Shown here: piece by piece, positions 1 through 8,435 of the stretch | Layout of the letters: the number at the start of each line of letters is the position of its first letter | Numbering within the stretch: position 1 is the stretch's first letter | Source of the DNA: a virus | Strand: one strand, 5' to 3' | IMG/VR virus record: IMGVR_UViG_3300042866_000191 | Location: 1-36,552 of that record | Length of the DNA: 36,552 nt | Notes under the pieces: generated by a model | What the model was told of the DNA's origin: nothing | The model's input: only the letters and a program-made list of their open reading frames with translations | Database searches by the model: none | Made by a program: the position numbers and the translations under genes

Positions 1-10
1 AGGTGGAAGT

Positions 11-304
11 TTAGTCCTTGGTCCCGAATAAAGTCCCAGACTTGTATGGATCCTCGTCGGTAGTAGCTTGGGCCTGTGGTGTTGGTAGGGGCCATTTTTT
101 AATCAGGTTAGAAACGTTGTTACCAAGGACAAAACATTGGCGCTGCAACGCAAGGAAGATGGTGATGATGTCTTCCTTGCGAGCGGATGGATCTTGAAGG
201 GCATCTTCAATCTGCCGCATCTTGAACTCTTGCTCCATTGTCAGCTTGACTACTGGAGGAGGCGGTCCAAAGGATGGGTTGTTGATTGGTGAAATCGTAG
301 TCAT
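11..304 (-). CDS. NblA-like (Ycf18-type) small protein, 97 aa
   Basis: A short protein whose middle (about residues 23-74) follows the NblA pattern. It has an EQEFKMR helix start, an ED pair, a charged KED turn, then LALQRQ, a V..N step and a closing LIKKW. NblA proteins of cyanobacteria (about 60 aa) bind phycobilisomes and direct their proteolysis. Some cyanophages carry nblA, so a role in pigment-protein turnover during infection is possible. The N-terminus is proline-rich (PPPP at 29-32) and the C-terminus adds an acidic tail not usual in NblA. The chosen ATG lies inside the exonuclease gene, giving a 98-bp overlap. No strong ribosome binding site is visible, and an internal ATG at 238 would give a protein nearer NblA length. 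The similarity is by eye. A cyanophage family unrelated in function is the alternative. Confidence 0.5.
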   Translation of the reverse strand: MTTISPINNPSFGPPPPVVKLTMEQEFKMRQIEDALQDPSARKEDIITIFLALQRQCFVLGNNVSNLIKKWPLPTPQAQATTDEDPYKSGTLFGTKD

Positions 305-974
305 TTGCTTGAAGGATCTTTGCGAGTCTTGCGTTGATGAGCGCGACATCTTCCGAAAGATCTTTTTCAGCAAATGCCTTAACGACGGTCTCCCACGTTG
401 CTCCATGTTCATCAAGTAAAGCAGCTGCTTTCTTGATACCAAGACCAGGTACGCCGGAGTATCCATCGGTTTGATCGCCCGCCATTGTCTGTATGTAATG
501 CCAGCGTTCTCCATCTTCTTTTGTAATAGTCACTACTCCATCAGAAAGGTCGTACAGGTCGCCAGGAATCTGCCTCATGTCCTTATCAGGCGAGCAGATG
601 ATGTGGCCCTGTTCCTTGGTGGCATAGATGCCGATGGCATCGTCAGCCTCCAGTTGAGGCATGACAATTACTTGGTAATCTTCTTTGAGTTTATTGATGA
701 CCCTGCGATAACCGCACGGCTTCTTTCTGTTTCTATGTCCTTTATACGTTGGATCAATAGATTTACGAAAGTTGACAGAATCAGAAAAGAACAGAATAGA
801 ATCATCAAAACATCCAAGGTCTGAGGCGATGGAGAGAAGCTCCCGCTGGACCATGTTGTAGGCTTCGCTGAATCTGCTGGTGACAGTGATGACATCATCA
901 CCCCAGTCGATTTCTGATTCGTTGGCTGCACAGCACTTATAGACAATAAAGTCAGCATCGATCAACAGGCTCAT
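207..974 (-). CDS. T7 gp6-like 5'-3' exonuclease
   Basis: A FEN/5'-3' exonuclease family protein of 255 aa. It degrades duplex DNA from 5' ends and removes RNA primers in T7-like replication, and in T7 it also supplies nucleotides from host DNA. Acidic metal ligands are visible in order: D6 (LIDAD), D65 (FSDS), E109/D111/D112 (EADDA), D130/D132 (SPDKD) and D167/D170 (GDQTD). A helix-hairpin-helix-like VPGLGIKKAAALL segment follows at about 175-187. The ATG overlaps the stop of the small basic gene upstream as ATGA, so translation is probably coupled. Length and position at the end of the replication block match T7 gp6. Confidence 0.93.
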   Translation of the reverse strand: MSLLIDADFIVYKCCAANESEIDWGDDVITVTSRFSEAYNMVQRELLSIASDLGCFDDSILFFSDSVNFRKSIDPTYKGHRNRKKPCGYRRVINKLKEDYQVIVMPQLEADDAIGIYATKEQGHIICSPDKDMRQIPGDLYDLSDGVVTITKEDGERWHYIQTMAGDQTDGYSGVPGLGIKKAAALLDEHGATWETVVKAFAEKDLSEDVALINARLAKILQANDYDFTNQQPILWTASSSSQADNGARVQDAAD

Positions 975-1114
975 TTGCCCTGCCCCCGACGTAGCTTCTT
1001 GGTTCCTTTTGGAAGGGATCGAGTTCCGTTACCTTGTTTGGTGTGTTTGAATTTTGATCGTGACTCAAACTGCTTCTTTGCTAACTGAGTCTTCGATTTG
1101 GTTTTGGGTGGCAT
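971..1114 (-). CDS. small basic protein of unknown function, 47 aa
   Basis: This short ORF starts at an ATG inside the 3' end of the HNH gene and ends with an ATGA overlap onto the exonuclease start. The product is very basic: it begins MPPKTKSKTQLAKK, has a central FKHTKQGNGTR stretch, and ends in KKLRRGQGK. No stop interrupts it, and it fills the otherwise empty gap between the HNH gene and the exonuclease. Similar tiny lysine- and arginine-rich proteins sit beside the exonuclease in cyanophages as I remember them. Nucleic-acid binding is a reasonable guess from charge only. No domain is recognised. Confidence 0.65.
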   Translation of the reverse strand: MPPKTKSKTQLAKKQFESRSKFKHTKQGNGTRSLPKGTKKLRRGQGK

Positions 1115-1574
1115 CTACGTGAGTGGATAGGTAGTCTGTCAGTCTTTCTATTGCCTCGACTAATTGGGATTTGTTTGTCACTATTTTGCCTGCTATAACC
1201 TCGTCTATTATGTTATTTAGCTGGCATCCAACTGTTATATTCTCAATAGAATGGTCGCAGTTGCCTCCGATTCCATGACGACAAACCTCCCAGGTCTCCA
1301 GTGGTCTGCCTAAGAAACATTCAAGATTAAATCTTCCGGCAATTACCCTACACTTGTTTTTGTTCCCCAGCTGTGTTGCTACTTCTACGGGTAAGGCAAT
1401 AGATTGCTTGGGTCGAAATTTTGCTCCACAATATGTATCTTGGAGCCTCCAGTATTTTGTTTTTATTGGTCTCCTACTACCGCTACCTTTTGTCCAGCAA
1501 GTCCATACGTCTCCGTTGGCTGAGGCTCCTATGTCCTCACAAGAAGGGTGCACATAAATATCAATGGGTATCAC
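1065..1574 (-). CDS. HNH homing-type endonuclease, start uncertain
   Basis: A reading frame of about 170 aa directly behind the DNA polymerase gene. Its C-terminal half has the pattern of phage HNH_3 endonucleases: ETWEVCRHG, GNCDH, SIENITVG, then QLNNIID and AGKI. Paired Cys/His positions are followed by the N-I-x-V-G and N-N-I-I-D signature that normally closes the fold. The N-terminal half has a DVWTCWT strand and a KYWRLQD segment like those before HNH cores. No good ATG start is present after the polymerase stop. The GTG at 1574 is chosen, GTG at 1553 is the alternative, and an ATG at 1658 would lie deep in the polymerase C-terminus. It is probably a free-standing mobile endonuclease next to a conserved target gene. 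The usual first HH of the motif is not clear, so activity is uncertain. Confidence 0.6.
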   Translation of the reverse strand: MIPIDIYVHPSCEDIGASANGDVWTCWTKGSGSRRPIKTKYWRLQDTYCGAKFRPKQSIALPVEVATQLGNKNKCRVIAGRFNLECFLGRPLETWEVCRHGIGGNCDHSIENITVGCQLNNIIDEVIAGKIVTNKSQLVEAIERLTDYLSTHVDATQNQIEDSVSKEAV

Positions 1575-2829
1575 TCCATGTATTTCCGTGCCCAGACTCT
1601 GCAGCAATTGGGATTCGCAAGTTGTAGTAAAGACCCGCCTTAACTGCGGACTGCTCAAGTGTTTCTTTTAATTCTGTTATTAGGTCTTTGCCACATTCAT
1701 ATTGGAGTTCATCATGGCAAAAAAGTACTTGATGAGCTTTCCATTTATTTCTTTTGACAACCTCATCAGTCATCACCATCCAGCGTTTTGCAATCACTCC
1801 GGCTCCTGACTGAAGCAGGTAGTTCAGTGCCTTATGCCCCGAGTCAACGCTGATACGCCTGTCGTCGATGCTGCGTACATAACCTCGCTCTGCAGCTTTC
1901 TTAGTTGCATTAACAAGTTTCTCAAGACCAGGAATAGCATCCATGTAGGCTTGCCGGATTTCCTTGCCTTTCTTTCGCGCCTCGTTCTGGGAAAGGCTTT
2001 GGTCGTAGGACAACCCAATCTTTTGATCTCCAGCACCGTATAGAAATGCGTAAGTAACTGTTTTAACGAGACGACGACTTATGCCTATCTTGTCAGCGTT
2101 CTCCTGGTGAATGTCACCGTTGAGAAGAACATCTGCGTAGCGGCCTCCATCGTATCGAGCCAGATAATGGGCAAGCAGTCGCAGTTCAATCCCTGCGAGG
2201 TCAGCACCAACCATGCACATGTCAGGGCTAGCGCGGAATAGCTTTCTAAAATCAGCGTCACTGGGCACCTGGGCAAGGTTGGGTTTCCTATGTGCACACC
2301 GATGGGTGTTTGTGGCCACTGAGCAGTGGTGATGAATCCTGCTGTCTCTAACTAACTTCAGCCAGGCATTGATGCCTTCCGACAACATGCCAAGCTGTTT
2401 CGTTAGCTCCAGACAACGGAAGAACTGAAGAGCAATCGGCGTACCAATGTCTTTCAGGACTACCTCATCAATTGTGGCTTTACCCTTATCAGTGAACTGG
2501 GTTGGCTTCCACTTGTAGTGGGTCTCCATTACCCAGGCAATGTGATCTCTGGATGTAGGATTGAACTCCTTTAGTCGAGAGAAAGTAGCTCCTTCGACAT
2601 AGCCACTGGTTTTGTTAGCTCGTTTAGGAGTGAACTCTGATCCCTTAACGAGAGGGTGCCTTTTTCGTAGTAACTCAGTAAGACCTTCAAGTTCTTGTCT
2701 GAGAGTCGATTCAAGTTTCCATGCAGCAGGCTCATCAAAGTACCATCCATGTATCTCTTGATCAGTAAGAATCTGAGCAACTCTGTGCTCTAGCGCAACC
2801 CACTCAGGTAGGGGTGGAAGTGTTTGCAT
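1561..2829 (-). CDS. family A (T7-type) DNA polymerase, polymerase domain part
   Basis: The palm, fingers and thumb of a T7 gp5-type polymerase, 422 aa. Motif A is GADLAGIELR with D210. Motif B (O helix) is RRLVKTVTYAFLYG with K256 and Y260. Motif C is CHDELQ with D373. The protein closes with GNTWSDTH, the same kind of end as T7 gp5, so the C-terminus is intact. The residue matching E. coli Pol I 762 is Tyr, the state seen in T7-like virulent phages. The proofreading domain lies in a separate upstream ORF (2790-3353) that overlaps this one in the -1 frame. Together the parts are about 600 aa against about 700 for T7 gp5. The ATG at 2829 has no clear ribosome binding site, so expression by frameshifting, by reinitiation, or a sequence error are all possible. 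Confidence 0.9.
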   Translation of the reverse strand: MQTLPPLPEWVALEHRVAQILTDQEIHGWYFDEPAAWKLESTLRQELEGLTELLRKRHPLVKGSEFTPKRANKTSGYVEGATFSRLKEFNPTSRDHIAWVMETHYKWKPTQFTDKGKATIDEVVLKDIGTPIALQFFRCLELTKQLGMLSEGINAWLKLVRDSRIHHHCSVATNTHRCAHRKPNLAQVPSDADFRKLFRASPDMCMVGADLAGIELRLLAHYLARYDGGRYADVLLNGDIHQENADKIGISRRLVKTVTYAFLYGAGDQKIGLSYDQSLSQNEARKKGKEIRQAYMDAIPGLEKLVNATKKAAERGYVRSIDDRRISVDSGHKALNYLLQSGAGVIAKRWMVMTDEVVKRNKWKAHQVLFCHDELQYECGKDLITELKETLEQSAVKAGLYYNLRIPIAAESGHGNTWSDTH

Positions 2830-3353
2830 AGTTTGTGTGTTACAACAACGTCTTGGACGCAGTAATCCTGCATCTCTTGTGACCACTCTTTCCAGTCAGC
2901 TGTCTTGGAAAAGTTTCCCTTGTACTCACCCAGCCGGTAGCCGTAGGCTTCTAGCGAATGACGACCATACAGTTGAGCAGGCATATGCTTCCATGACCTG
3001 TTGGTATCAATCTTCAGAATGTCTGTGTGGTACAGCCTGGACAACACTAAAGTGTCAACAACCAGACCAGCAGGAGAAAACCAAGGAAAGAGTTTACGAA
3101 TAACAGGGCAGTCGTAACCAATAATATTGTGACCAATAATGCACGATGCGTCTTCAAGACGTTCAATGCCACGAATAATTGGTTCTTCAGTCCCTTCGTC
3201 GTTGTAAACCAATATTTGGTTTGCCTGGACATCGTAGATAGCCAGACAGTGGACACGGGTAACATCATTTAGAAAACCGTCTGTCTCAAGATCGAAGACG
3301 AGTGTCGGCCCATCCCCGATAGGTTTTGTCAACGAACTGGGCTCTAGTGACAT
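2790..3353 (-). CDS. family A DNA polymerase, 3'-5' exonuclease domain part
   Basis: The DEDDy proofreading domain of a T7-type DNA polymerase, 187 aa. Exo I is FDLETDG (D21, E23), Exo II is HNIIGYD (D81), and Exo III is DYCVQDVVVT (Y164, D168). The ORF continues 19 codons past Exo III and then stops. The next ORF carries the polymerase motifs in the -1 frame and overlaps by 40 bp. Both halves look intact and under coding constraint. That fits a natural split or programmed frameshift better than decay. The ATG follows the primase-helicase stop after about 30 bp. Confidence 0.88.
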   Translation of the reverse strand: MSLEPSSLTKPIGDGPTLVFDLETDGFLNDVTRVHCLAIYDVQANQILVYNDEGTEEPIIRGIERLEDASCIIGHNIIGYDCPVIRKLFPWFSPAGLVVDTLVLSRLYHTDILKIDTNRSWKHMPAQLYGRHSLEAYGYRLGEYKGNFSKTADWKEWSQEMQDYCVQDVVVTHKLCKHFHPYLSGLR

Positions 3354-3385
3354 CTTCAGGTTTGGGTGGAATTGGTCGGGTTAAC

Positions 3386-4975
3386 TCAGAAATCTGTTGT
3401 TGCGTTGAAGTCGTCTGTTGCTTCAGTTTCATGGAACTTACAAGTATCTAGGTCGTAGCTCAAGTTGCACGCGACGCCAACTTCGCCCGAATAGCGATTT
3501 TTAAGGACTCGCACTGTTGTATTACTTCCTCCAGATGCGGCCTGTTGGTCTCGCTCAAGTGCGATAACTCCATCAGAGAGTTGAGCAATTGCTGCGCTTC
3601 CCCTGAGCTGCCCCAGAGTGACGCGAGCGCCCTCCTCGTGATTTTTGTCATTGGATGTGCGACGTAGGTGTGAGACAAGGAACATCGCCACACCAGTCCG
3701 TTCAACCAACGAACGAAGCTTGGTCATGGTGGTGTCGATCATTCGACGTTCATCACCATCCAAGCCACTGAGAAGGATTGACAGGTGATCTAGAAAGATG
3801 ACCCGTGCATCAAGACCCGCTGCCAGGTACTCAACTCGGTTGTAGATGAGATCAGGATCAAAAGAACCAAAGCCGTCGAAAAGAAAGAGATTCCAGTCAG
3901 CAAGAGTCTTTTGATAAGCGTCGGTGAGAGTAGATCGTTCATGCGTTCCTAGGTGGAGGTTTTTTCCAACTGCTGCGGACATCAATCCGAGAGCTGTGCG
4001 GCGATTTGACTCTTCGAGAGCCAGGTATCCAACTCGTTCACCGGAACTAAGAAGGTGAGTTGCCAACTCTCTACAGAAGCTGGATTTACCAATGCCAGAT
4101 CCTGCAGTAATTGTAACAAGCTCGCCGTATCTGATCCCGTGAAGTTTATTTTGTAATCCGGCGAAAGGGTAGTCATGGTCTGATGGTGGAGAGGGTGTAG
4201 TGACTAGCTCTAGAAGGTTTTTGCCATCAACGATCCCATCTGGACGGTAAGGTTTCGCGTTCCAAATAGCGCGACGAACCGCTTCAGAGTCATTGGTAGA
4301 GAGGGCGTCTGACGCATCTTTGTAATCACCCTGGAGCGATGCAATCTTGCATTTGCCAGGTGGCAATACGCTTGCTGCTTCCTCCGTCGCCTTACGGCCT
4401 GCCTCGTCATTGTCGAAGAACAGGACAATCTCCTCATAACCCTGTAGCCAGGGGAGAGCCCGTTGAATCGCTTTCTTTGCCGCAGCGGCACCGCTAGGAA
4501 GAGAGACCATCGGCCACCCCGGCATAGCTTCAAAACACGAAGCCGCATCGAGTTCTCCTTCAGTGATAACGACTCGTTTTCCAGTGGAGGAAAACAAATG
4601 TTGTCCAAAGAGACATCCTGAGGTTTCGCCTTCATAGCTAAATACCTTGCTTTTGGTTTTTACTTTGCAACCTTTAAGGATGCCAGCATCGTCGAAATAA
4701 TGGAACCGTAGAACGTCTCCATCTTTGTAGATTTTGTATTTTTCGCAGACTTTCTCAGAGATGTTTCGTTTTTGCAGCCGCTCGGCTGATCCTCTGATTG
4801 AGCTTGCTCGTGACATGGGTTGGTGATTGTGAACATCGTCGTCGCTGTGTCCGTATGTGTGACAGGAGAAACAAAAAGTGTGGCCATCAGAGTACAAAGA
4901 ATTTGCATCTGATGACCCACAGTGTTCACACGGCAAGTGCCTCACGAACTCGCTTTCGGAGTTGTTCGTAAGCAT
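3386..4975 (-). CDS. T7 gp4-like DNA primase-helicase
   Basis: A bifunctional replication protein, 529 aa from the ATG at 4975. An in-frame TTG at 5011 would add 12 residues. It has an N-terminal zinc-binding domain with C16, C19, C35 and C38. A TOPRIM primase fold follows, with ITEGELD (about 138-144) and FFDNDEAG (about 187-194). The C-terminal RecA-type helicase has Walker A GSGIGKS at 292-298 and Walker B VIFLD near 392-396, followed by a SHLRR segment. By homology it unwinds the fork as a hexamer and makes primers for the split DNA polymerase encoded downstream. It overlaps the end of the small gene upstream (4926-5135). Confidence 0.94.
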   Translation of the reverse strand: MLTNNSESEFVRHLPCEHCGSSDANSLYSDGHTFCFSCHTYGHSDDDVHNHQPMSRASSIRGSAERLQKRNISEKVCEKYKIYKDGDVLRFHYFDDAGILKGCKVKTKSKVFSYEGETSGCLFGQHLFSSTGKRVVITEGELDAASCFEAMPGWPMVSLPSGAAAAKKAIQRALPWLQGYEEIVLFFDNDEAGRKATEEAASVLPPGKCKIASLQGDYKDASDALSTNDSEAVRRAIWNAKPYRPDGIVDGKNLLELVTTPSPPSDHDYPFAGLQNKLHGIRYGELVTITAGSGIGKSSFCRELATHLLSSGERVGYLALEESNRRTALGLMSAAVGKNLHLGTHERSTLTDAYQKTLADWNLFLFDGFGSFDPDLIYNRVEYLAAGLDARVIFLDHLSILLSGLDGDERRMIDTTMTKLRSLVERTGVAMFLVSHLRRTSNDKNHEEGARVTLGQLRGSAAIAQLSDGVIALERDQQAASGGSNTTVRVLKNRYSGEVGVACNLSYDLDTCKFHETEATDDFNATTDF

Positions 4976-5135
4976 TTGCTTGAGCTTGGTGATAGTTGAA
5001 CCAGGAGTCAAGGGCTAGGAAGAAACCCCTGACGATGTTCTCAGCAATCTCCGGGTTTTCTGCTTCAACATCAGCCAATAAATCGCTGAACTGTTGTTCG
5101 TAAAACTCCGGCGTGCCATAGGTCAGGTGAGCCAT
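4926..5135 (-). CDS. small protein of unknown function between endonuclease and primase, 69 aa
   Basis: The protein starts MAHLTYGTPEFYEQQF and is acidic in the middle (DLLADVEAENPE). It has an aromatic helix (FFLALDSWFNYHQ) and ends with a basic, probably helical stretch (YEQLRKRVREAL). No domain is recognised. It overlaps the endonuclease I gene by 13 bp at its start and the primase-helicase gene by 50 bp at its end, so it belongs to the replication operon and is probably translationally coupled. It occupies the position where T7-like phages carry small accessory genes. A longer in-frame start at 5189 is unlikely because it would run deeper into the endonuclease gene. Confidence 0.7.
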   Translation of the reverse strand: MAHLTYGTPEFYEQQFSDLLADVEAENPEIAENIVRGFFLALDSWFNYHQAQANAYEQLRKRVREALAV

Positions 5136-5473
5136 GTGATTGGAATGGTGGAATAAGAACACCAAAGGAACCCGTACTTCTCGGCCCATTTGGCGTAGGT
5201 GGTCTTTGATCCTTTATTGATCTTGTTGTATGGGGCTTGAAAGACAAAGCGAATATCTAGTTCAGGATTGCTCTTCTTCACAGTGAGCATCTTCCTTCGA
5301 TCTTCTACCGTCAGCCTTCCCTTGACTTCCAAGTAAATGCCATTAGGCAAAAGGAAGTCAGGGGTGTAATTGCATTGGAGAATATAGGGAACTTTTGTTG
5401 ACTCGTATTCGTATTTGACCTTCAAGCTGGAGAGCAGATCAGCGACCTGCTGCTCCAAGCCTGATCGAAACAT
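5123..5473 (-). CDS. T7 gp3-like endonuclease I (Holliday junction resolvase)
   Basis: The 116-aa protein matches T7 endonuclease I, which resolves branched DNA before packaging and helps break down host DNA. The family pattern is clear: FRSGLE at the start (catalytic E7), a YEY and KVPY segment, YTPDFLLPNG with D39, and LEVKG with E49 and K51, which complete the PD-(D/E)xK site. PELDIRFVF and a WAEKYG stretch follow. It is slightly shorter at the N-terminus than T7 gp3, which has about a dozen residues before FRSGLE. The ATG shares one base with the stop of the ssDNA-binding protein gene (TGATG), so translation is coupled. Confidence 0.93.
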   Translation of the reverse strand: MFRSGLEQQVADLLSSLKVKYEYESTKVPYILQCNYTPDFLLPNGIYLEVKGRLTVEDRRKMLTVKKSNPELDIRFVFQAPYNKINKGSKTTYAKWAEKYGFLWCSYSTIPITWLT

Positions 5474-6042
5474 CAGAAGTCGTCGTCCGTGTCCTCCGTG
5501 ACCACAGGAGTCACGTTCGGGTCATTGGCTTTGTACCCCTTAGTCTGCCCAAACAGAGCAGCCACTTCGGTTTCACCAAGGTCACCCGTATCGACAGCAG
5601 CACCGCTGTTCAGGGCAATCACTTGGATGCCCACCAGCTTCAGACTGGTGCCGTAGGTGACACCATCTTTGAGCACATAGGGTTTCTGACGAAAGGCCAG
5701 CTTCACCTTGGAGCCGCTGTACAGGGGAGTGCTTTCATCGGTGATGGGGGTGCCCTCCGAATCGACCACAGGGGGACGGGTTTCGTCGTTCCAGTTGAAC
5801 TTGACTTTGTATTTGCCTTCGCTCACTTCCTCCCAAGGTTCAGGCTTGAGCACGCTGCGCTTGGGGTTCTTCAGTTTCGATTCAGCCCATTTCAGGGTTT
5901 CAGTTCGATCCGCTTCCAGCAGTTCGATCAGATGGTCGTCAACCAGGGCTCCAAGCGAGTAACCAAACTTGGAGGGTTTCATGACTGCCTGATAGCCCTC
6001 AAGGACAACAGGATCTTTGGTGACGTGAACAGTTTGTGCCAT
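5473..6042 (-). CDS. T7 gp2.5-like single-stranded DNA-binding protein
   Basis: A 189-aa protein in the gp2.5 position between RNA polymerase and endonuclease I. It has the conserved start (VTKDPVVLEGYQAVMKPSKFGYSLGALV), a central NWNDETRPPVVDSEG strand region and a KLVGIQVIAL segment. The very acidic C-terminal tail TEDTDDDF ends in an aromatic residue. In T7 that tail contacts the DNA polymerase and the primase-helicase. By homology it coats ssDNA at the fork and promotes annealing. The ATG overlaps the RNA polymerase stop as TAATG. Confidence 0.92.
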   Translation of the reverse strand: MAQTVHVTKDPVVLEGYQAVMKPSKFGYSLGALVDDHLIELLEADRTETLKWAESKLKNPKRSVLKPEPWEEVSEGKYKVKFNWNDETRPPVVDSEGTPITDESTPLYSGSKVKLAFRQKPYVLKDGVTYGTSLKLVGIQVIALNSGAAVDTGDLGETEVAALFGQTKGYKANDPNVTPVVTEDTDDDF

Positions 6043-8381
6043 TAACAGAAAAAGTAGGTGGATTCAATCACGGATTCGGCCTCAAGGCCGCCGATGATCG
6101 GGGGGTCTGATTGGGCACCGATTTGGTTTCCCCAATCAGTCAAGTAGTCGTGCTCTGCAAACAGGTGCATGTAGGTCTCTCGTACCAAAGTGGACAGGAT
6201 CCCCATGTCAGTAGCCCTGCACAGCACTGAGTCGTGGATCAATGCAATGGGTGCATTGAACCTAAGGGTTGACAGGTGAAGCAGTGACGCATCCAAAGAA
6301 TGGATCAGGTTGGGAGCTGTTGCGTTTTTATGGTGTGATAAGTCCACCTCGTCGGTATCCCCGACAGCGGCATGGATTTCACACGATCCAAGAAGTTGTA
6401 GCTGAATACGAACTACATCTTTTTTCATTAGCTTTTGTGTGACGACAAACCCAGAGGGCGTCCTCCACGTCAGCACCTTTGCTCCTGCCTTTATGGCTTC
6501 TGCCACTTCGGCTTCGATCCATTTCATTACAGCCATAGGCCCAGGGACTACCTTGTTCATGGCGTCTCGTACAGCCTTTACGGTCGCGGTTAAATCGTCC
6601 TTTTTAACCTCAACCCCCTTCTCCTCCAACGCTTCACGAATGTACCCACGGTTGGAGTATGGCTTGGCGTTGTAGGGGATGGTCATGACCGTTCGTTTGG
6701 TCACTTTGCGGTCCATGTATGGCTGCACAGAAGCAGGTACATGGGGCCTAGCAGCCTCTGCAATCACCTTGTAAGCATCTTGTGGTCGCTCGCTAGGCAA
6801 GACATTCACAAGACGTGCTGTAGAGGCATCTCGGGCCAATCCAGCGAGGATCTGTAGACCGCTGCAGGTTGCATCTGTGGCGACCATCAGCCCCGTGTGC
6901 TGACGATCACATTCAAGGATGCAGTGGTAATACTCCTCACAGGCAGCCAGGAATTGCCAAGGCTCTTCCGCTGCTTCCCATTCACTCAAGTTGTCAATGG
7001 GATCTTTGGCTACCCGTTTGATCAACTCCTTGTTCTCAGCCACCCATGCCTGCCGTTCCTGCATGGGGGCCTTGTCCAAACCGTAGGTCGTGGCCACTTG
7101 AAAAGCTAACCATTCTTCGGCTTCGGGAGTGATGAACGACTCTTCGTAAAACCGAAGCAATGACTTTCCGAAGTCCGTATCCTGCGGTGTTAGAAATGCA
7201 GGAATTGGAAAAGCTCTTCCACGATAGTCAAACGACCAAGGAATAAAGAACTTCTCCCGCTCCTTGAAGATCTGAACAGCGTTCATTGTCATCCGTGTTC
7301 TCACGGATCGGTCAAACGCTTGGGCGTTGATGTTTCTCACCTCCGCTGCCCTTCGCCTGTAGTCCTTGCGAGAGTCGTAATTCTCAGCAATGTCTACGGG
7401 TTTGGGAGGTAGAGGTAATTCGACAATAGGGACAAACTTGCCAACTGAGATCTGCTTCTCCAAAAGCGTCTCAGCCACCCCAACGATAAACGGGTTAAGG
7501 CGGTAGGCCACCTTCTGAATCTTGTTCAGAAAGGCGATAGGTGTTTCTCCCTGTATACACCCCTGATCGCCCCGGCGAACCATGTCATGGCCTCGCATGA
7601 CTTCATTTAACAGGTAGCCCCCACAGTGGTCTCTGCTCCAATCGTTCGGCTCGATCAGCATGGGCCAAGCCAACGGACTGAACAGCTCGGCTTGCCCGAC
7701 TACCTGATCCTTGATTTCTATAAATTCAGGGGTTGGAACCACGTAGTTTTGACGTTTGCGTCCCTCTTGACGCATGTCAGTCATGAACCAATTGGTCGCC
7801 TTGCAGACGCAATCCAGCAACCAGCCCCCAAGCTTGATGCGGTTGGCGCGGCCCCAGGCTTGCCAGCGGGGCACGTCGTAGCGGTTCATCAAGGTGCTGA
7901 TCACCTTCACCTTTTGGTGAGTTCCAATGGAACGGTGCCAGTAGTTGTCTTGCAGGATCTGCAGCAACCCCGGCACCTCCCGCTCGTAGTGCCGCATCAT
8001 GCACTCCGCTTCCAAGGCCGCCCCGATGGCATCGGTCACGTTCTGGATTTGGGAGCTGGCGGGCTTGACTCCAAACACCTTGTCGAAGGTCACCTTGCAA
8101 GCAATGGCAGCGGCCACTTCCGCTTCCACATCCGTGAGGTACTGCTTGATCTCCGCAAAGGCAACCCCAATCTTGCCTTCGTGGATGCGGTTGTTGGTTT
8201 CTTCGATCCGTTTGACCACCAACGGAATCAAAGTCTGGATAGACGCTACGCCGTAAACCGACGCACTTGCGTACTCCTTTTCTTCCAATCGTTGCGTGTT
8301 GTCCCGTAGCTGCTTGAGGCCTTGTCGGATCTGATCGCGTTCCAATCGGATCTGCTCATCGATCTGAGCCGGTGTGGGCAT
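6042..8381 (-). CDS. T7-like single-subunit RNA polymerase
   Basis: The phage transcriptase, 779 aa against 883 in T7. It transcribes middle and late phage genes from its own promoters. The catalytic residues are all visible: D503 in ATDATCSGLQ, K562 and Y570 in KVTKRTVMTIPYNAK, and H716-D717 in ALIHDS. The SFDYRGR motif is at about 383-389. The C-terminus YFFC is the counterpart of the FAFA foot of T7. It starts the replication operon and lies behind an intrinsic terminator (8461-8489), so it probably has its own promoter in the 8382-8460 leader. Codons for residues 272-277 lie in a 20-bp exact repeat that recurs behind the terminase gene. Confidence 0.97.
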   Translation of the reverse strand: MPTPAQIDEQIRLERDQIRQGLKQLRDNTQRLEEKEYASASVYGVASIQTLIPLVVKRIEETNNRIHEGKIGVAFAEIKQYLTDVEAEVAAAIACKVTFDKVFGVKPASSQIQNVTDAIGAALEAECMMRHYEREVPGLLQILQDNYWHRSIGTHQKVKVISTLMNRYDVPRWQAWGRANRIKLGGWLLDCVCKATNWFMTDMRQEGRKRQNYVVPTPEFIEIKDQVVGQAELFSPLAWPMLIEPNDWSRDHCGGYLLNEVMRGHDMVRRGDQGCIQGETPIAFLNKIQKVAYRLNPFIVGVAETLLEKQISVGKFVPIVELPLPPKPVDIAENYDSRKDYRRRAAEVRNINAQAFDRSVRTRMTMNAVQIFKEREKFFIPWSFDYRGRAFPIPAFLTPQDTDFGKSLLRFYEESFITPEAEEWLAFQVATTYGLDKAPMQERQAWVAENKELIKRVAKDPIDNLSEWEAAEEPWQFLAACEEYYHCILECDRQHTGLMVATDATCSGLQILAGLARDASTARLVNVLPSERPQDAYKVIAEAARPHVPASVQPYMDRKVTKRTVMTIPYNAKPYSNRGYIREALEEKGVEVKKDDLTATVKAVRDAMNKVVPGPMAVMKWIEAEVAEAIKAGAKVLTWRTPSGFVVTQKLMKKDVVRIQLQLLGSCEIHAAVGDTDEVDLSHHKNATAPNLIHSLDASLLHLSTLRFNAPIALIHDSVLCRATDMGILSTLVRETYMHLFAEHDYLTDWGNQIGAQSDPPIIGGLEAESVIESTYFFC
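7550..7569. repeat. 20-bp exact repeat, copy 1 (inside RNA polymerase gene)
   Basis: The plus-strand sequence from CCTGTATACA to CCCTGATCG is identical over 20 bp to positions 14186-14205. Here it encodes residues DQGCIQ of the RNA polymerase. Flanking bases are not conserved beyond the 20-mer. Confidence 0.85.
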
Positions 8382-8435
8382 AGGCGTGAGTGTGAAGAAT
8401 TGTGTAAGAATTGGACTCGACTGGGCGCCTAATTT

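Noticed and set aside
6110-6119. ATTGGGCACC, a match to a Syn5-type promoter start, on the plus strand
   Set aside because: It lies inside the RNA polymerase coding region and points against all neighbouring genes, so it is probably chance.
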